Shown piece by piece: positions 37,165 through 45,355 of a stretch of 64,000 nucleotides of DNA (position 1 is the stretch's first letter; each line of letters opens with the position of its first letter). The position numbers and the translations under genes were made by a program. The notes under the pieces were generated by a model that was not told the origin of the DNA, searched no databases, and worked only from the letters and a program-made list of their open reading frames with translations. Source of the stretch: Candidatus Gastranaerophilales bacterium (GTDB taxonomy: Bacteria > Cyanobacteriota > Vampirovibrionia > Gastranaerophilales > Gastranaerophilaceae); the NCBI GenBank assembly GCA_928722015.1, contig CAKMWI010000010.1:1-64000 (forward strand), written 5' to 3'.

Positions 37165-38490
37165 TTATTTATTATCAGGATTTTCTTCAAAAATAAAAAT
37201 ACCAGTAGAGGTCATTTCTTTGTAATCTTCAACAGTTAGTGTATTGGGTGCTTGGGCCAAATTTTCAAGTCCTCTGGCTAGAAGTTCTGGTTGTTTTTTT
37301 ATTAGTTTTTCATCAGCAGATACAATATCTCGGCTAATTGAGGTTCGAATATTTTGAATACTTTGTTCTGCAGGTGAGCCTTCTTTCCCTACTTCTGTTT
37401 GTACTTTGTAGCTTACCCAATCGCTTGGAAGTTTATTAATAGTACTATATCCCATTTCAATTGTTCCATCCAGACGTTTATCAATTTCATTTTCGAGAAT
37501 ATTTGTTACATATTCTTTTTGACTTTCGAAATGACAAGGTAAAATAATTTTTTCACCTATTATTTCTTCTGGCTCCCTTTTTTCATATTTTTTTAGCAAG
37601 TCCGCCGCTAATTGGAGATGTCCAATTTCCATAGCTGTGAATTCTTCCCAAATTTGTTTAATTCTGCTGTCTACTTCATCTTTATAACAATTATAGTATG
37701 TACACACTTCTGTAAATTCATGAATCAAAAGTTTTTCAAGCATTGTTTCGGTTGGGTCAATTAATGATTCATACATCGATACGTGTTCTTCCTCAACATC
37801 GCAAATTTCGGCATAAATTCTTCTTAAATCGTCATTCCCATACATAAAACCGTGCTCTGCATAATAGTTATGGGTTTGTTGTTCTCCTGACAAAAGGGTT
37901 AGTATATTTACTTTTGTTTGAGGTGAGGTTTTTGTTTTATCGTAATGTCTTCTTATTCTTACTGCATTATCATTGTGATGATTTTGGGTAGGTCGGCCTA
38001 TTACAACATCCGTTTGGGTATGCAGTATTTTGTCTGGATTTAGTCCTTCCATAAGGTATGCCCATTGACTATATCTATACAGGTGATCAAAATCTTCAAG
38101 TAATCCAAAATTAAATGTTTCTTTAACATATTCATCCGGTTCATTTTGAGCTAACCATGCAGTTAAATCAACCGCAACTTGTTCATAGCCCAATGTTGTT
38201 TCCAAGACAGTTTGACATGCTGGAGTAAGCCAATTTACAGTAGTTTGTTGCATGTCTTCTATTCTGCGTATATTTGCAATATTCATACTTAATTCTTTAT
38301 CTGGACATGTTCGTGCAATTTGGTGTTTAAAGTTCCACGCTTCGACTTCTATTCCATTCATAAGAATTTGTCTTGTTCTGGTATAGCAATCTACTTCAAT
38401 TTTATTAAATGGTCTTTTTACAATATCATTCCACGTTCTTAGTTGTTTGTCTATGGAAATTCCTTTTTCTTTTAGTGGATTAAAGCTCAT
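37165..38490 (-). CDS. Ferritin-like (diiron four-helix) protein of unknown function
   Basis: 441 residues, cytoplasmic. Several helices carry Glu and ExxH pairs of the ferritin-like superfamily: 'LLEDFDHLYRYSQWAY', 'SGEQQTHNYYAEHG', 'ICDVEEEHVSMYESL', 'LIHEFTEVCTYYNCYKDE' and 'EEFTAMEIGHLQLAADLL'. This would allow a carboxylate-bridged diiron site, possibly for oxygen or peroxide removal or iron handling in an anaerobe; that is inference. The ends (about 1-100 and 330-441) are not recognised. ATG at 38490 has AAGGAGA upstream, and an 8-bp hairpin (38522-38548) lies in the leader. Confidence 0.7.
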   Translation of the reverse strand: MSFNPLKEKGISIDKQLRTWNDIVKRPFNKIEVDCYTRTRQILMNGIEVEAWNFKHQIARTCPDKELSMNIANIRRIEDMQQTTVNWLTPACQTVLETTLGYEQVAVDLTAWLAQNEPDEYVKETFNFGLLEDFDHLYRYSQWAYLMEGLNPDKILHTQTDVVIGRPTQNHHNDNAVRIRRHYDKTKTSPQTKVNILTLLSGEQQTHNYYAEHGFMYGNDDLRRIYAEICDVEEEHVSMYESLIDPTETMLEKLLIHEFTEVCTYYNCYKDEVDSRIKQIWEEFTAMEIGHLQLAADLLKKYEKREPEEIIGEKIILPCHFESQKEYVTNILENEIDKRLDGTIEMGYSTINKLPSDWVSYKVQTEVGKEGSPAEQSIQNIRTSISRDIVSADEKLIKKQPELLARGLENLAQAPNTLTVEDYKEMTSTGIFIFEENPDNK

Positions 38491-38521
38491 AAATTTCTCC
38501 TTATCTGTTTCGAATGAAAAC

Positions 38522-38548
38522 TATCTGGTATTGGTGTTTAACCAGATA
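38522..38548 (-). other. Stem-loop in the leader of the ferritin-like gene
   Basis: TATCTGGT (38522-38529) and ACCAGATA (38541-38548) form an 8-bp stem with an 11-nt loop, about 30 bases before the start. It could be the weak terminator of the 38620 gene or an operator for the ferritin-like gene. Confidence 0.4.
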
Positions 38549-38619
38549 ATGAAACTTCATATAGTAAATTTATAAGCAGAATATTATTTTATTACATTAC
38601 CTTTTGGTAGAATGTTATT

Positions 38620-38931
38620 TTAAAATTTAATAAATTGTAAAAATAAGTTTGGTTTGTGCGCTGTTGAAGCTTTTTTTATTTGAATAGCGCGTTGTTTTAT
38701 AGGTTTTAAATCTTTTAAATCCTTTAGTGCCAGTTTTATATTTTGGATTGTCATTGTGCCAAAGAATGATGTTATTCCAATATCTTCTATATTAAAATGC
38801 TGAGGAGCTTTAAGGAGTTCTACTCCTGTTATAATGCCGTTAAGATAAGCTCTGTTAATATGTCGGTTATATCTGCCGGATGCTGAGCTTTTTTTTAGAT
38901 ATCTTGAATATTGTTTACCTATGCTAATCAT
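38620..38931 (-). CDS. Small basic protein, unknown function
   Basis: 103 residues, Lys/Arg/Ile-rich, no membrane helix or signal peptide, no family recognised. It opens 'MISIGKQYSRYLKKSSASGR' and has an amphipathic middle ('TIQNIKLALKDLKDLK'). The start ATG at 38931 has AAGGAG 10 nt upstream; that site can pair with TCCTTG further upstream, so translation may be controlled. The next gene downstream is the ferritin-like gene (129 bases away). Confidence 0.6.
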   Translation of the reverse strand: MISIGKQYSRYLKKSSASGRYNRHINRAYLNGIITGVELLKAPQHFNIEDIGITSFFGTMTIQNIKLALKDLKDLKPIKQRAIQIKKASTAHKPNLFLQFIKF

Positions 38932-38941
38932 AATTAATAAA

Positions 38942-38967
38942 CTCCTTGAGTTTTATAAAAACAAGGA
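38942..38967 (-). promoter_or_regulatory. Possible hairpin hiding the ribosome-binding site of the 103-residue gene
   Basis: On the minus strand, TCCTTG (38967-38962) can pair with CAAGGA (38948-38943), which forms most of the Shine-Dalgarno. The loop between is AT-rich (13 nt). A 6-bp stem could reduce translation until it opens. Confidence 0.35.
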
Positions 38968-38995
38968 CAAAAAAATTTTTGCGCATTAGTAAAAT

Positions 38996-39031
38996 AAAAA
39001 ATCTCTAATTATAATAAAATTAGAGATTTTT
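38996..39031. terminator. Terminator after the methyltransferase-like gene
   Basis: AAAAATCTCTAATT ... AATTAGAGATTTTT around a 7-nt loop. A-run and T-run on both sides, so it may work in either direction. Confidence 0.85.
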
Positions 39032-39035
39032 TATT

Positions 39036-40139
39036 TTAAAATAATTTTGGTATAAATCTATATTTTACTTTTTCTGTATATTGCTGATATTCTGAATCTT
39101 TAATTAAATGTCGTTCTTCTGTAATTGCTCGAAGATAATAGATGTAAATCCAGCCAATAGTTCCTACTGAATATAATACTTTATCTAATATTGTTAAATC
39201 GCTTATAAAATAAAGAGGTATAGTTGTTAGGATTAGATAAAATATTTGCATAGAATAATTTGGGTGTCTTACAATATTATAAGGGAATTTGGTTACAATT
39301 CCACGATTGGTTAAGTTTCCTGCTTTTGTTCCAAGTCTTGCAATGGCAAGTAATGAGATAATGTTAATTAATAGTACTGATATATTTAGAAATAGTCTTA
39401 ATCCTAAATTTGGTACCGGAATTAATTCTTCTGTATATGAGATGATAATTCTATTGGAAAGAATTGTAATTGGGTAATAACACATAATACAGGTAAGAAC
39501 TCCAAGCGGTGTAGTGTCAACAGATTTTATTTTATTTTTGAATAAATCTAAATCTGTAAGGTAACTGATAGCAAGTATAATTGTTATAAACATAGTGATA
39601 AAATTAAGCCACATGTCAGCTGTATCATCAATATATTGAGCTATACCTTCGACTATTCCATTTGTTCCCGTGTATAAAACCGCTTGTGAAAACATTTCTC
39701 GCAAAAAACTGATATTGTAGTCTAAACTTGGAATATATTTGTTGCATAATTCTGTTACACATAAAACACCGAAAAAAGTTTTCATAAAAAGAATCATCAT
39801 AGCTTGTTTTTCATTTTCAAACGGTTCAATATTTTTTAACCATTGTTCTATTGATTCATTTTTATTAAATTGTCTTTTTATATATTCAATTATTGCTATA
39901 TTATGGGAGTGTAGAATAGATTTTGGTTTGAACTTTAGGAATATTGGATATGCAAATATAATATAGGCTATATAATATATAAAAAAGAATTTCATATAAT
40001 TAAAACTTGTATTTTCTATATTTGAGCCTAATATCGGACAAAATATTATAAATAATAGGACAAATCCATATATAACTATTGATGCAATATAATGTTTTAA
40101 TATATCTTTTTTTGTTACTTCTATTCTCTCTTCTTCCAT
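39036..40139 (-). CDS. Multi-pass membrane protein with ICMT/PEMT-type methyltransferase end
   Basis: 367 residues with about eight hydrophobic segments. The C-terminal 90 residues match the isoprenylcysteine/phospholipid methyltransferase pattern: 'FPYNIVRHPNYSMQIFYL', then 'AITEERHLIKDSEYQQY' and 'KVKYRFIP'. These enzymes use SAM to methylate lipids or prenylated groups at the membrane. The N-terminal half (about residues 1-200), with four or more helices and a loop between, is unusual for the family and not recognised. ATG at 40139 follows GGGGGGAG. It looks monocistronic; substrate unknown. Confidence 0.75.
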   Translation of the reverse strand: MEEERIEVTKKDILKHYIASIVIYGFVLLFIIFCPILGSNIENTSFNYMKFFFIYYIAYIIFAYPIFLKFKPKSILHSHNIAIIEYIKRQFNKNESIEQWLKNIEPFENEKQAMMILFMKTFFGVLCVTELCNKYIPSLDYNISFLREMFSQAVLYTGTNGIVEGIAQYIDDTADMWLNFITMFITIILAISYLTDLDLFKNKIKSVDTTPLGVLTCIMCYYPITILSNRIIISYTEELIPVPNLGLRLFLNISVLLINIISLLAIARLGTKAGNLTNRGIVTKFPYNIVRHPNYSMQIFYLILTTIPLYFISDLTILDKVLYSVGTIGWIYIYYLRAITEERHLIKDSEYQQYTEKVKYRFIPKLF

Positions 40140-40446
40140 ACTCCCCCCGATTACATTTTATTTTAAATTTTTTTTAATTATATCATGATATTATAATTTG
40201 AACAATTATTGAAATTATGAAATTAAATATGATAAATATGGAAATTTACTTACACGAACGAAAATTCATGATGTAATATTGATAAGGAACAGTTGTTTAA
40301 ATAGAATTTTAAATATACAATATAAATCAGATTTTGAACAAAGTTTATGAGAGCTAATTTCAAGTATTTTGAGTATGAATTACTTTACAAATTAACAAAT
40401 ATAAGATATGATAATAGGCGTATAGCTCTGGGTATAGGTGTTTTGT
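40140..40446. other. Gene-free divergent promoter region
   Basis: About 300 very AT-rich bases between two divergent genes. It holds the ribosome-binding site of the minus-strand gene and the promoter at 40384-40412 for the plus-strand gene. No other feature seen. Confidence 0.6.
40384..40412 (+). promoter_or_regulatory. Promoter of the zinc-ribbon gene
   Basis: TTTACA (40384-40389), 17 nt, TATGAT (40407-40412), about 35 bases before the ATG at 40447. Confidence 0.6.
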
Positions 40447-41070
40447 ATGAAATGTAATAATTGTGGTTATGAATTACCTGATAATAAAATAAAAAACTGT
40501 CCTTCATGCGGTAGCAAGGTAAATAGAGATAAGTTTCCGGTTTGGGTTGCAGTTCTAATTGTTATAACTCTTTTGTTTATTCCACTTTTGTGTATTATTG
40601 GAGTTGTTGTAGCAATGACTATTCCAGCACTTATGAGTAATGTGGATTCTGTACGTAACAGGACTGTGTTTTTAAAAACATTATCATCTTTGAATCAGGC
40701 GATGGTTGTAAGTGAAGCAGTTAATGGTAAAACATTTAGTAATTTTGATGATGTCTGGAACAAATCTTTAAAGGAAAATTTAGTTGCTCAAGATATTGAA
40801 AATGGTATAAAATTGGCGGATTTAGTAGAAATCAAATATGAAAAATTATCTGATAAATGTTCTTTATCTCCAAAAGATGATTCTCAAATAGGTAAAAATT
40901 CAGCTTGTGCAATATTAACAATTGATGTTAATGGTTTTAATGCACCTCCTAATCGACGTAATGAAAATGTTACTTATCCGGATGATAGATTTGAAGTTTA
41001 TTTATATAGTAATACAGTTATTGTTCCAAAGGACTCTTATGAGCATAAATTGTTGTATAAAAATGATTAG
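40447..41070 (+). CDS. Zinc-ribbon protein fused to a pseudopilin-like domain
   Basis: 207 residues from the ATG at 40447 (TAGGTG 6 nt upstream; an earlier GTG at 40438 is possible). Residues 1-25 form a zinc ribbon: C3, C6 ('MKCNNCGYELP') and C18, C21 ('NCPSCGSKV'). A hydrophobic helix follows, about 32-63, ending 'IGVVVAMTIPALMSN', which is strikingly like the N-terminal helix of type IV pilins and pseudopilins ('AAMTIPTLM'). The soluble part has 'TLSSLNQAMVVSEAVNGKTF', also pilin-like, then a small beta domain. The normal prepilin leader and cleavage site are replaced by the zinc ribbon, so it probably stays as a membrane protein. Role unknown. Convergent with prfB, which ends 4 bases away in overlap. 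Confidence 0.7.
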   Translation: MKCNNCGYELPDNKIKNCPSCGSKVNRDKFPVWVAVLIVITLLFIPLLCIIGVVVAMTIPALMSNVDSVRNRTVFLKTLSSLNQAMVVSEAVNGKTFSNFDDVWNKSLKENLVAQDIENGIKLADLVEIKYEKLSDKCSLSPKDDSQIGKNSACAILTIDVNGFNAPPNRRNENVTYPDDRFEVYLYSNTVIVPKDSYEHKLLYKND

Positions 41071-42156
41071 TTAAAGGTGTGTCTCAGATAACTTTCAACA
41101 AATTCATCAAGATTACCATCCATAACCTTTTCAACATCTGAAACTTCGTAACCTGTTCTATGGTCTTTGACCATTTTATACGGATGAAAAACATAGGAGC
41201 GTATTTGAGAACCAAAATTGATATCCGCGCTTTCACCTTTTAATTCTGAAAGTTTTTTCTCGTGTTCTGCTTCCTTTATTGCAAGAAGTTTTGACACTAG
41301 TATTTGCATTGCATATTCTTTATTTTGCAGCTGAGAACGTTCTTGTTGGCATTTTACGACTATCCCTGACGGTTTATGCAATATTCTTACCGCTGTTTCA
41401 ACTTTATTGACGTTTTGTCCGCCGGCACCGCCGGAACGCATTGTTGTAATTTCTAAGTCTTCTGGAGGAATAGTTATTGATTTTTCAAAATTTTCTATAA
41501 TTGGTGTAACTTCAACGGAGGCAAAGCTTGTTTGGCGTTTCCCGTTAGCGTTAAAAGGTGAAATCCTGACTAATCGATGAACTCCTTTTTCTGCTTTTGA
41601 ATATCCGAAGGCATATTTACCGCTGATTTTTATTGTAGCTGATTTTATTCCGGCTTCTTCACCATCAAGTTTATCTAATAATTCTACTTTCCAATTTCTT
41701 GATTCAGCCCATCTTGAATACATTCTAAGAAGCATATTTGCCCAGTCTTGAGCATCAGTTCCTCCTGCTCCTGCGTTGATTGTTAAAATGGCATCTGCAC
41801 TATCATATTCTCCAGAAAGCATTTGTTGAAGCTCAAATTGTTCAATTTCCTTTTCAATATTTTTGATTTCGCTGTAACTTAAAATTATAAGTTCTTTATC
41901 ATTAAGTTCCAAGGATGTTTCGCTGTCTTCAATTACGCTATTCCAGTGATTTAATTTTTCAATAATATCCTTTTTTTCTTTTATTTCCTGACCTAATTTT
42001 GAAACTTTGCCGCTATCGGTCCAAATATTAGGGTCTTGCATTTGTTTTTCAAGGTTTTTTAATTCAAATTCTATTTCAGCAGGGTCAAAGGCACTCCTTG
42101 ATTTTTTGAAATTTTGGTTTTATTAAATTTAATTCTTGCTTTAGTTCGGTATTCAT
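41067..42156 (-). CDS. prfB: Peptide chain release factor 2, with programmed +1 frameshift
   Basis: Terminates translation at UGA and UAA. The open frame beginning at 42041 lacks the N-terminus. Tracing upstream, the ATG at 42156 starts 23 codons ('MNTELKQELNLIKPKF...') that reach an in-frame UGA (42087-42085). A +1 shift at CTT-TGA-C continues as 'LDPAEIEFELKNLEKQ' into the main frame, giving about 362 residues, normal for RF2. The SPF tripeptide ('RISPFNANG') and the GGQ motif ('SGGAGGQNVNKVETAV') are present. The frameshift lets RF2 level control its own synthesis, as in E. coli. A standard gene call would lose the first 38 residues. Confidence 0.95.
42085..42099 (-). promoter_or_regulatory. 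RF2 programmed frameshift signal
   Basis: On the minus strand AAGGAG (42099-42094), three bases, CTT TGA C (42090-42084). The internal Shine-Dalgarno and spacing match the known prfB signal in E. coli (AGGGGG-TAT-CTT-TGA-C). Confidence 0.93.
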
Positions 42157-42236
42157 ATTAGCAATTTTATTATAAAAAATATTTGCTTGCAATTAGTATT
42201 GATATTGTATAATAAAAATATTAGAGAGTTTTATTA

Positions 42237-43001
42237 ATGGATATTTTCAACTATTTAAAAACAATTTATCAAAGTAAAATTTCAATTTATAATCATGTTA
42301 CCTTATTTTCTTTATTGGGTATTATGACAATTTCCTTGAATAGTTATCTGGCATTTCTTTTTGGTAATTTATTCGGAGATTTTTTAGGATTTGCTCCGTC
42401 CACTCAGTTTGAAATATTTTTAAATTTATTTGTTGGTTTGTCTATTATGTGTTTTTCGGTAGGTTATTATTATAAATATATAAATAATATGTTTAATAAT
42501 AATTATGCGCTTCCGGAATTGACATTATCGGCATATATTGTTTTTTTTAGATGTATACCGTTATTTTTTGTTTGGTTTTTTTATCTTTTGGTATTATCAT
42601 GCATTGGTTTTCTATTATTACCGTTTAATACCTTTTTATTTCACTTATTTTTTACTATTATATTATGTTTAATTCCTTTTATTGGACTAGTGTTTATTTC
42701 ATTTTCGAAGGATTACAAATATCGAGCAGATTTATTTAATCCGTTTATTATATTGTGGATTTTAGATAAATCTTTAGGGTCAGTAATATTTTTAACTTGT
42801 AAAATTATAATTCTTGCTATACTGCCGGTTTTAGGTATATATACATTATTTAATTATGCAGCAGTAGCCGGTGATGTTATGTACAAGTTAGGATTGAGAT
42901 TACTCGGGATATGTATCAGTGTTTATTGTTTTACGGTATTAAGTTATATATATACAATGGGTCTTGTAAAAATATCAAAAGAAAAATTGACACAGCTCTA
43001 A
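42237..43001 (+). CDS. Six-helix membrane protein, DUF4013-like
   Basis: 254 residues, mostly hydrophobic, with about six membrane segments (roughly 22-50, 58-80, 100-128, 133-155, 180-210, 222-245). 'YYYKYINNMFNNNYALPELT' between helices 2 and 3 resembles the DUF4013 pattern (tyrosine-rich loop with 'LPxw/l'). No function known. ATG at 42237 is preceded by AGAGAG. It is divergent from prfB and convergent with the nucleotidase-like gene. Confidence 0.65.
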   Translation: MDIFNYLKTIYQSKISIYNHVTLFSLLGIMTISLNSYLAFLFGNLFGDFLGFAPSTQFEIFLNLFVGLSIMCFSVGYYYKYINNMFNNNYALPELTLSAYIVFFRCIPLFFVWFFYLLVLSCIGFLLLPFNTFLFHLFFTIILCLIPFIGLVFISFSKDYKYRADLFNPFIILWILDKSLGSVIFLTCKIIILAILPVLGIYTLFNYAAVAGDVMYKLGLRLLGICISVYCFTVLSYIYTMGLVKISKEKLTQL

Positions 43002-43014
43002 ATATTAGAAATGA

Positions 43015-44502
43015 TTAGCTTTTTACAATTGTAATTCTGTTGTCGTCTTTTATATCTATTGGTTTTGTTGAATTTTTTAATATTTTTTTGATACAGGTTG
43101 TTGCATCAAAAGCATATTTTGCAACTATTTTATCCGGTTGGTTTAAGATTTTGAAGCCGTCATTTCCTTGTGCACAGTAGTCATTTATAATTGTTTTATA
43201 TATTTTATCTTCTCTAGGATTATCAATGTTTATAGGAATTTCTTTGCCTTTTTTATCAACAAAAGACATCGAGAGTATTTTTCCATTTGTATTAACTGTA
43301 TATTTGATTCCTGAAGTATAAAAAATACCTGGTTTGTTAGCTATATTAACAAATGATTTTGCTGCTTGTTTTATTCCTTCAACAATTTCTTTTTCAGAAT
43401 AATTCACTTCATACAGTTTATTTTTAAAAGGTAGAATATCTGCAAGGATTCGAGTGTCAACTTTTCCTTTTTCAAAGTAACCGCGGATATTTGATGATGG
43501 CAAAATTACTATATCTGCGTCTAAATCTTTTTTTATGCAATCTGCAATAAAATAGGCGTGTGGATTCGGTTCTATTAAATCATGTGATAAAGGTTGCGGA
43601 GCTGAATTAATGTATCCGTATGTTTCTTTTGTCCCGAATACTTTATCAAAAATATATTTTATTGGGGCGTTACGATTAAAATCTTTTGTATAACCTATAT
43701 TATTTTGAACTTTTTTTATTACGCCATCTTGAGTGAATTCAATATTAAGTATTCCAAAGTTTTTTCCATCTCTTCCTGCTTGTGTTATTATAACCGGTTC
43801 CCCGTTTTTTGAATAAAATAAATTTTTACCCTCCTTAACGTCTAAAAGGAGATCATGAGAATGACCTCCTAATATTACATCTATGCCTTGAGTTTGGTTT
43901 GCAATTATTTTATCTAATACGTATCCCAAATGTGATAAAAGTATGATTTTATTTATTCCTTGTTGCTGGAGTTTATTTACTTCTGTTTGTATATCTTCAA
44001 TAGTTTCCTTTGCTTTGTCTACAGTTATTTCTTTTTGTAAGGACCCTTCTTTTGAACGTTTATATAAGTCAATTGGAGATGTTCCTATAATTCCATATTT
44101 ATGTCCGTTTATAGTTTGTATTGTAGATGGTTTTACTTTATGAAACCATGGACTTCCTGGATTTATTCTTATATTACTTGCAAGTAGGTTATAACTTATC
44201 TGTGGTAATATTGTATTTATATTTTGTTGCATATCATATTCGTGATTTCCTATAGCTGAGGATGTTATTCCAAGCTTTTTTTGAAACATAACCGCGAGTT
44301 GGTTTGTTTTAAAATCTTCACCAATCATAATATCACCTGATGATAGTTTAAGTGTATCTATATCAGGTTCTGCTTTATTTTTTGAATCAAAAGCATTAGC
44401 TGCTGTAACAGTGCGTTCCATGTTTATAGACTTGCCATGGTAATCGTTAATGTAAAAAATACTTGTTTTTACGCTGTTTGATTGAGTAATTGGATTTATC
44501 AT
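43015..44502 (-). CDS. 5'-nucleotidase/2',3'-cyclic phosphodiesterase-like metallophosphatase
   Basis: About 495 residues (ATG at 44502; an earlier TTG at 44538 would add 12). Two-domain UshA-type hydrolase. Metal site motifs in order: 'IFYINDYHGKS', 'LSSGDIMIG', 'AIGNHEYDMQ', 'LLSHLGYV' and 'ILGGHSHD'. The C-terminal substrate domain includes 'ADIVILPSSNIRGYFEKG' and 'CAQGNDGFKILNQP', where the nucleotide-stacking aromatic usually lies. It would release phosphate from nucleotides, but no signal peptide is visible, which is odd for a family that is normally periplasmic. The TTG start would not add one either. It lies 92 bases downstream of the TM1266-like gene. Confidence 0.85.
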   Translation of the reverse strand: MINPITQSNSVKTSIFYINDYHGKSINMERTVTAANAFDSKNKAEPDIDTLKLSSGDIMIGEDFKTNQLAVMFQKKLGITSSAIGNHEYDMQQNINTILPQISYNLLASNIRINPGSPWFHKVKPSTIQTINGHKYGIIGTSPIDLYKRSKEGSLQKEITVDKAKETIEDIQTEVNKLQQQGINKIILLSHLGYVLDKIIANQTQGIDVILGGHSHDLLLDVKEGKNLFYSKNGEPVIITQAGRDGKNFGILNIEFTQDGVIKKVQNNIGYTKDFNRNAPIKYIFDKVFGTKETYGYINSAPQPLSHDLIEPNPHAYFIADCIKKDLDADIVILPSSNIRGYFEKGKVDTRILADILPFKNKLYEVNYSEKEIVEGIKQAAKSFVNIANKPGIFYTSGIKYTVNTNGKILSMSFVDKKGKEIPINIDNPREDKIYKTIINDYCAQGNDGFKILNQPDKIVAKYAFDATTCIKKILKNSTKPIDIKDDNRITIVKS

Positions 44503-44594
44503 CTCTTGATATGTCCCTTTAGCATGAAAACATATCAAGATTTTTTTTGACCATTTTGTTTCTTTTTTTTTACAATTTTTAAAAGTTTTTACTA

Positions 44595-44828
44595 TTATGT
44601 AAATCGCATTATTTGTATTTGCCAGTGTTTTGTTAATTCGTCATATATTTCATTTACTTTGTCAATAACTTCAATTAATACAATACCATAATTAAGGCAT
44701 TTATATTCTCCCATATCATGTAGCCCTATTCTAGTTTTAATATAGCAACCATATTGAGTTAGAATTTCTTGAAGTAATTGAGCTTCTTCTTTTCTATTTG
44801 CAACAGATATTCCTATTATTGTTGTCAT
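44595..44828 (-). CDS. TM1266-like ACT-domain protein (hydrogenase-associated regulator family)
   Basis: 77 residues (ATG at 44828, GGAGG 5 nt upstream; an adjacent ATG at 44831 is too close to the site). The sequence 'TIIGISVANRKEEAQLLQEI', 'YGCYIKTRIGLHD' and 'NYGIVLIEVIDKVNEIYDEL' matches the pattern of the putative iron-only hydrogenase system regulator TM1266, a small ACT-like fold often found with [FeFe]-hydrogenase genes. No hydrogenase gene is in the window, but the broken hydE about 42 kb away supports the link. The exact role of the family is unproven. It may share a transcript with the 105-residue gene or the nucleotidase-like gene. Confidence 0.75.
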   Translation of the reverse strand: MTTIIGISVANRKEEAQLLQEILTQYGCYIKTRIGLHDMGEYKCLNYGIVLIEVIDKVNEIYDELTKHWQIQIMRFT

Positions 44829-44867
44829 CATATCCTCCTTGTGATGGTAGGATAATTTATTAGTACA

Positions 44868-44900
44868 AAAAAAATAATACCCAGGAAGGTATTATTTTTT
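44868..44900 (-). terminator. Terminator after the 105-residue gene
   Basis: Stem AATAATACC (44873-44881) / GGTATTATT (44888-44896) with a 6-nt loop and T-run on the minus strand side. Confidence 0.75.
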
Positions 44901-44923
44901 ATAAGGTTAAAATTTTGATATCC

Positions 44924-45241
44924 CTATTCAATATCAAGGTTATCATCGGCTTGAAGCTGTTTTTTTCTAATGTTATGCATAACTGCATCAACTAATAACT
45001 CATAGGATTTCATACTTTCGATATTTGGAAATTCCTGTTTGAGTTGGTTTCTGACCATTGCTTCCAGCTCTTGGTCGTCAGAAAGAGATTTTATATCCTC
45101 GACACCGCTTATAGCTTCTAAATAATCAGTGGTACTTTTGTCTAACTTATTTTTGTTTGAAAACGTAAGCCAGCGCAGTCTCGGGCTAATATTTTCTTTT
45201 AATTGTTTTACTATTTTTAAATTTTTAAATCGCTCAAACAT
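44924..45241 (-). CDS. Small soluble protein, unknown function
   Basis: 105 residues with no recognised domain. The N-terminus is basic ('FERFKNLKIVKQLKENISPR'); the rest is acidic and helical ('DDQELEAMVRNQLKQEF'). ATG at 45241 has AGAGG 5 nt upstream, and a terminator follows the stop, so it is probably a true gene transcribed alone or after glyS. Gap of 114 bases to glyS. Confidence 0.65.
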   Translation of the reverse strand: MFERFKNLKIVKQLKENISPRLRWLTFSNKNKLDKSTTDYLEAISGVEDIKSLSDDQELEAMVRNQLKQEFPNIESMKSYELLVDAVMHNIRKKQLQADDNLDIE

Positions 45242-45355
45242 GCGCTACCTCTTAGTTTTTTACCTTCTTGTACAATTTTAAAGTATCCTGAAAAAAATAA
45301 TTGACTTTTTCATATTCTTTATTTACAAAATTTAACAAAATGTTTTGATTTTTAA

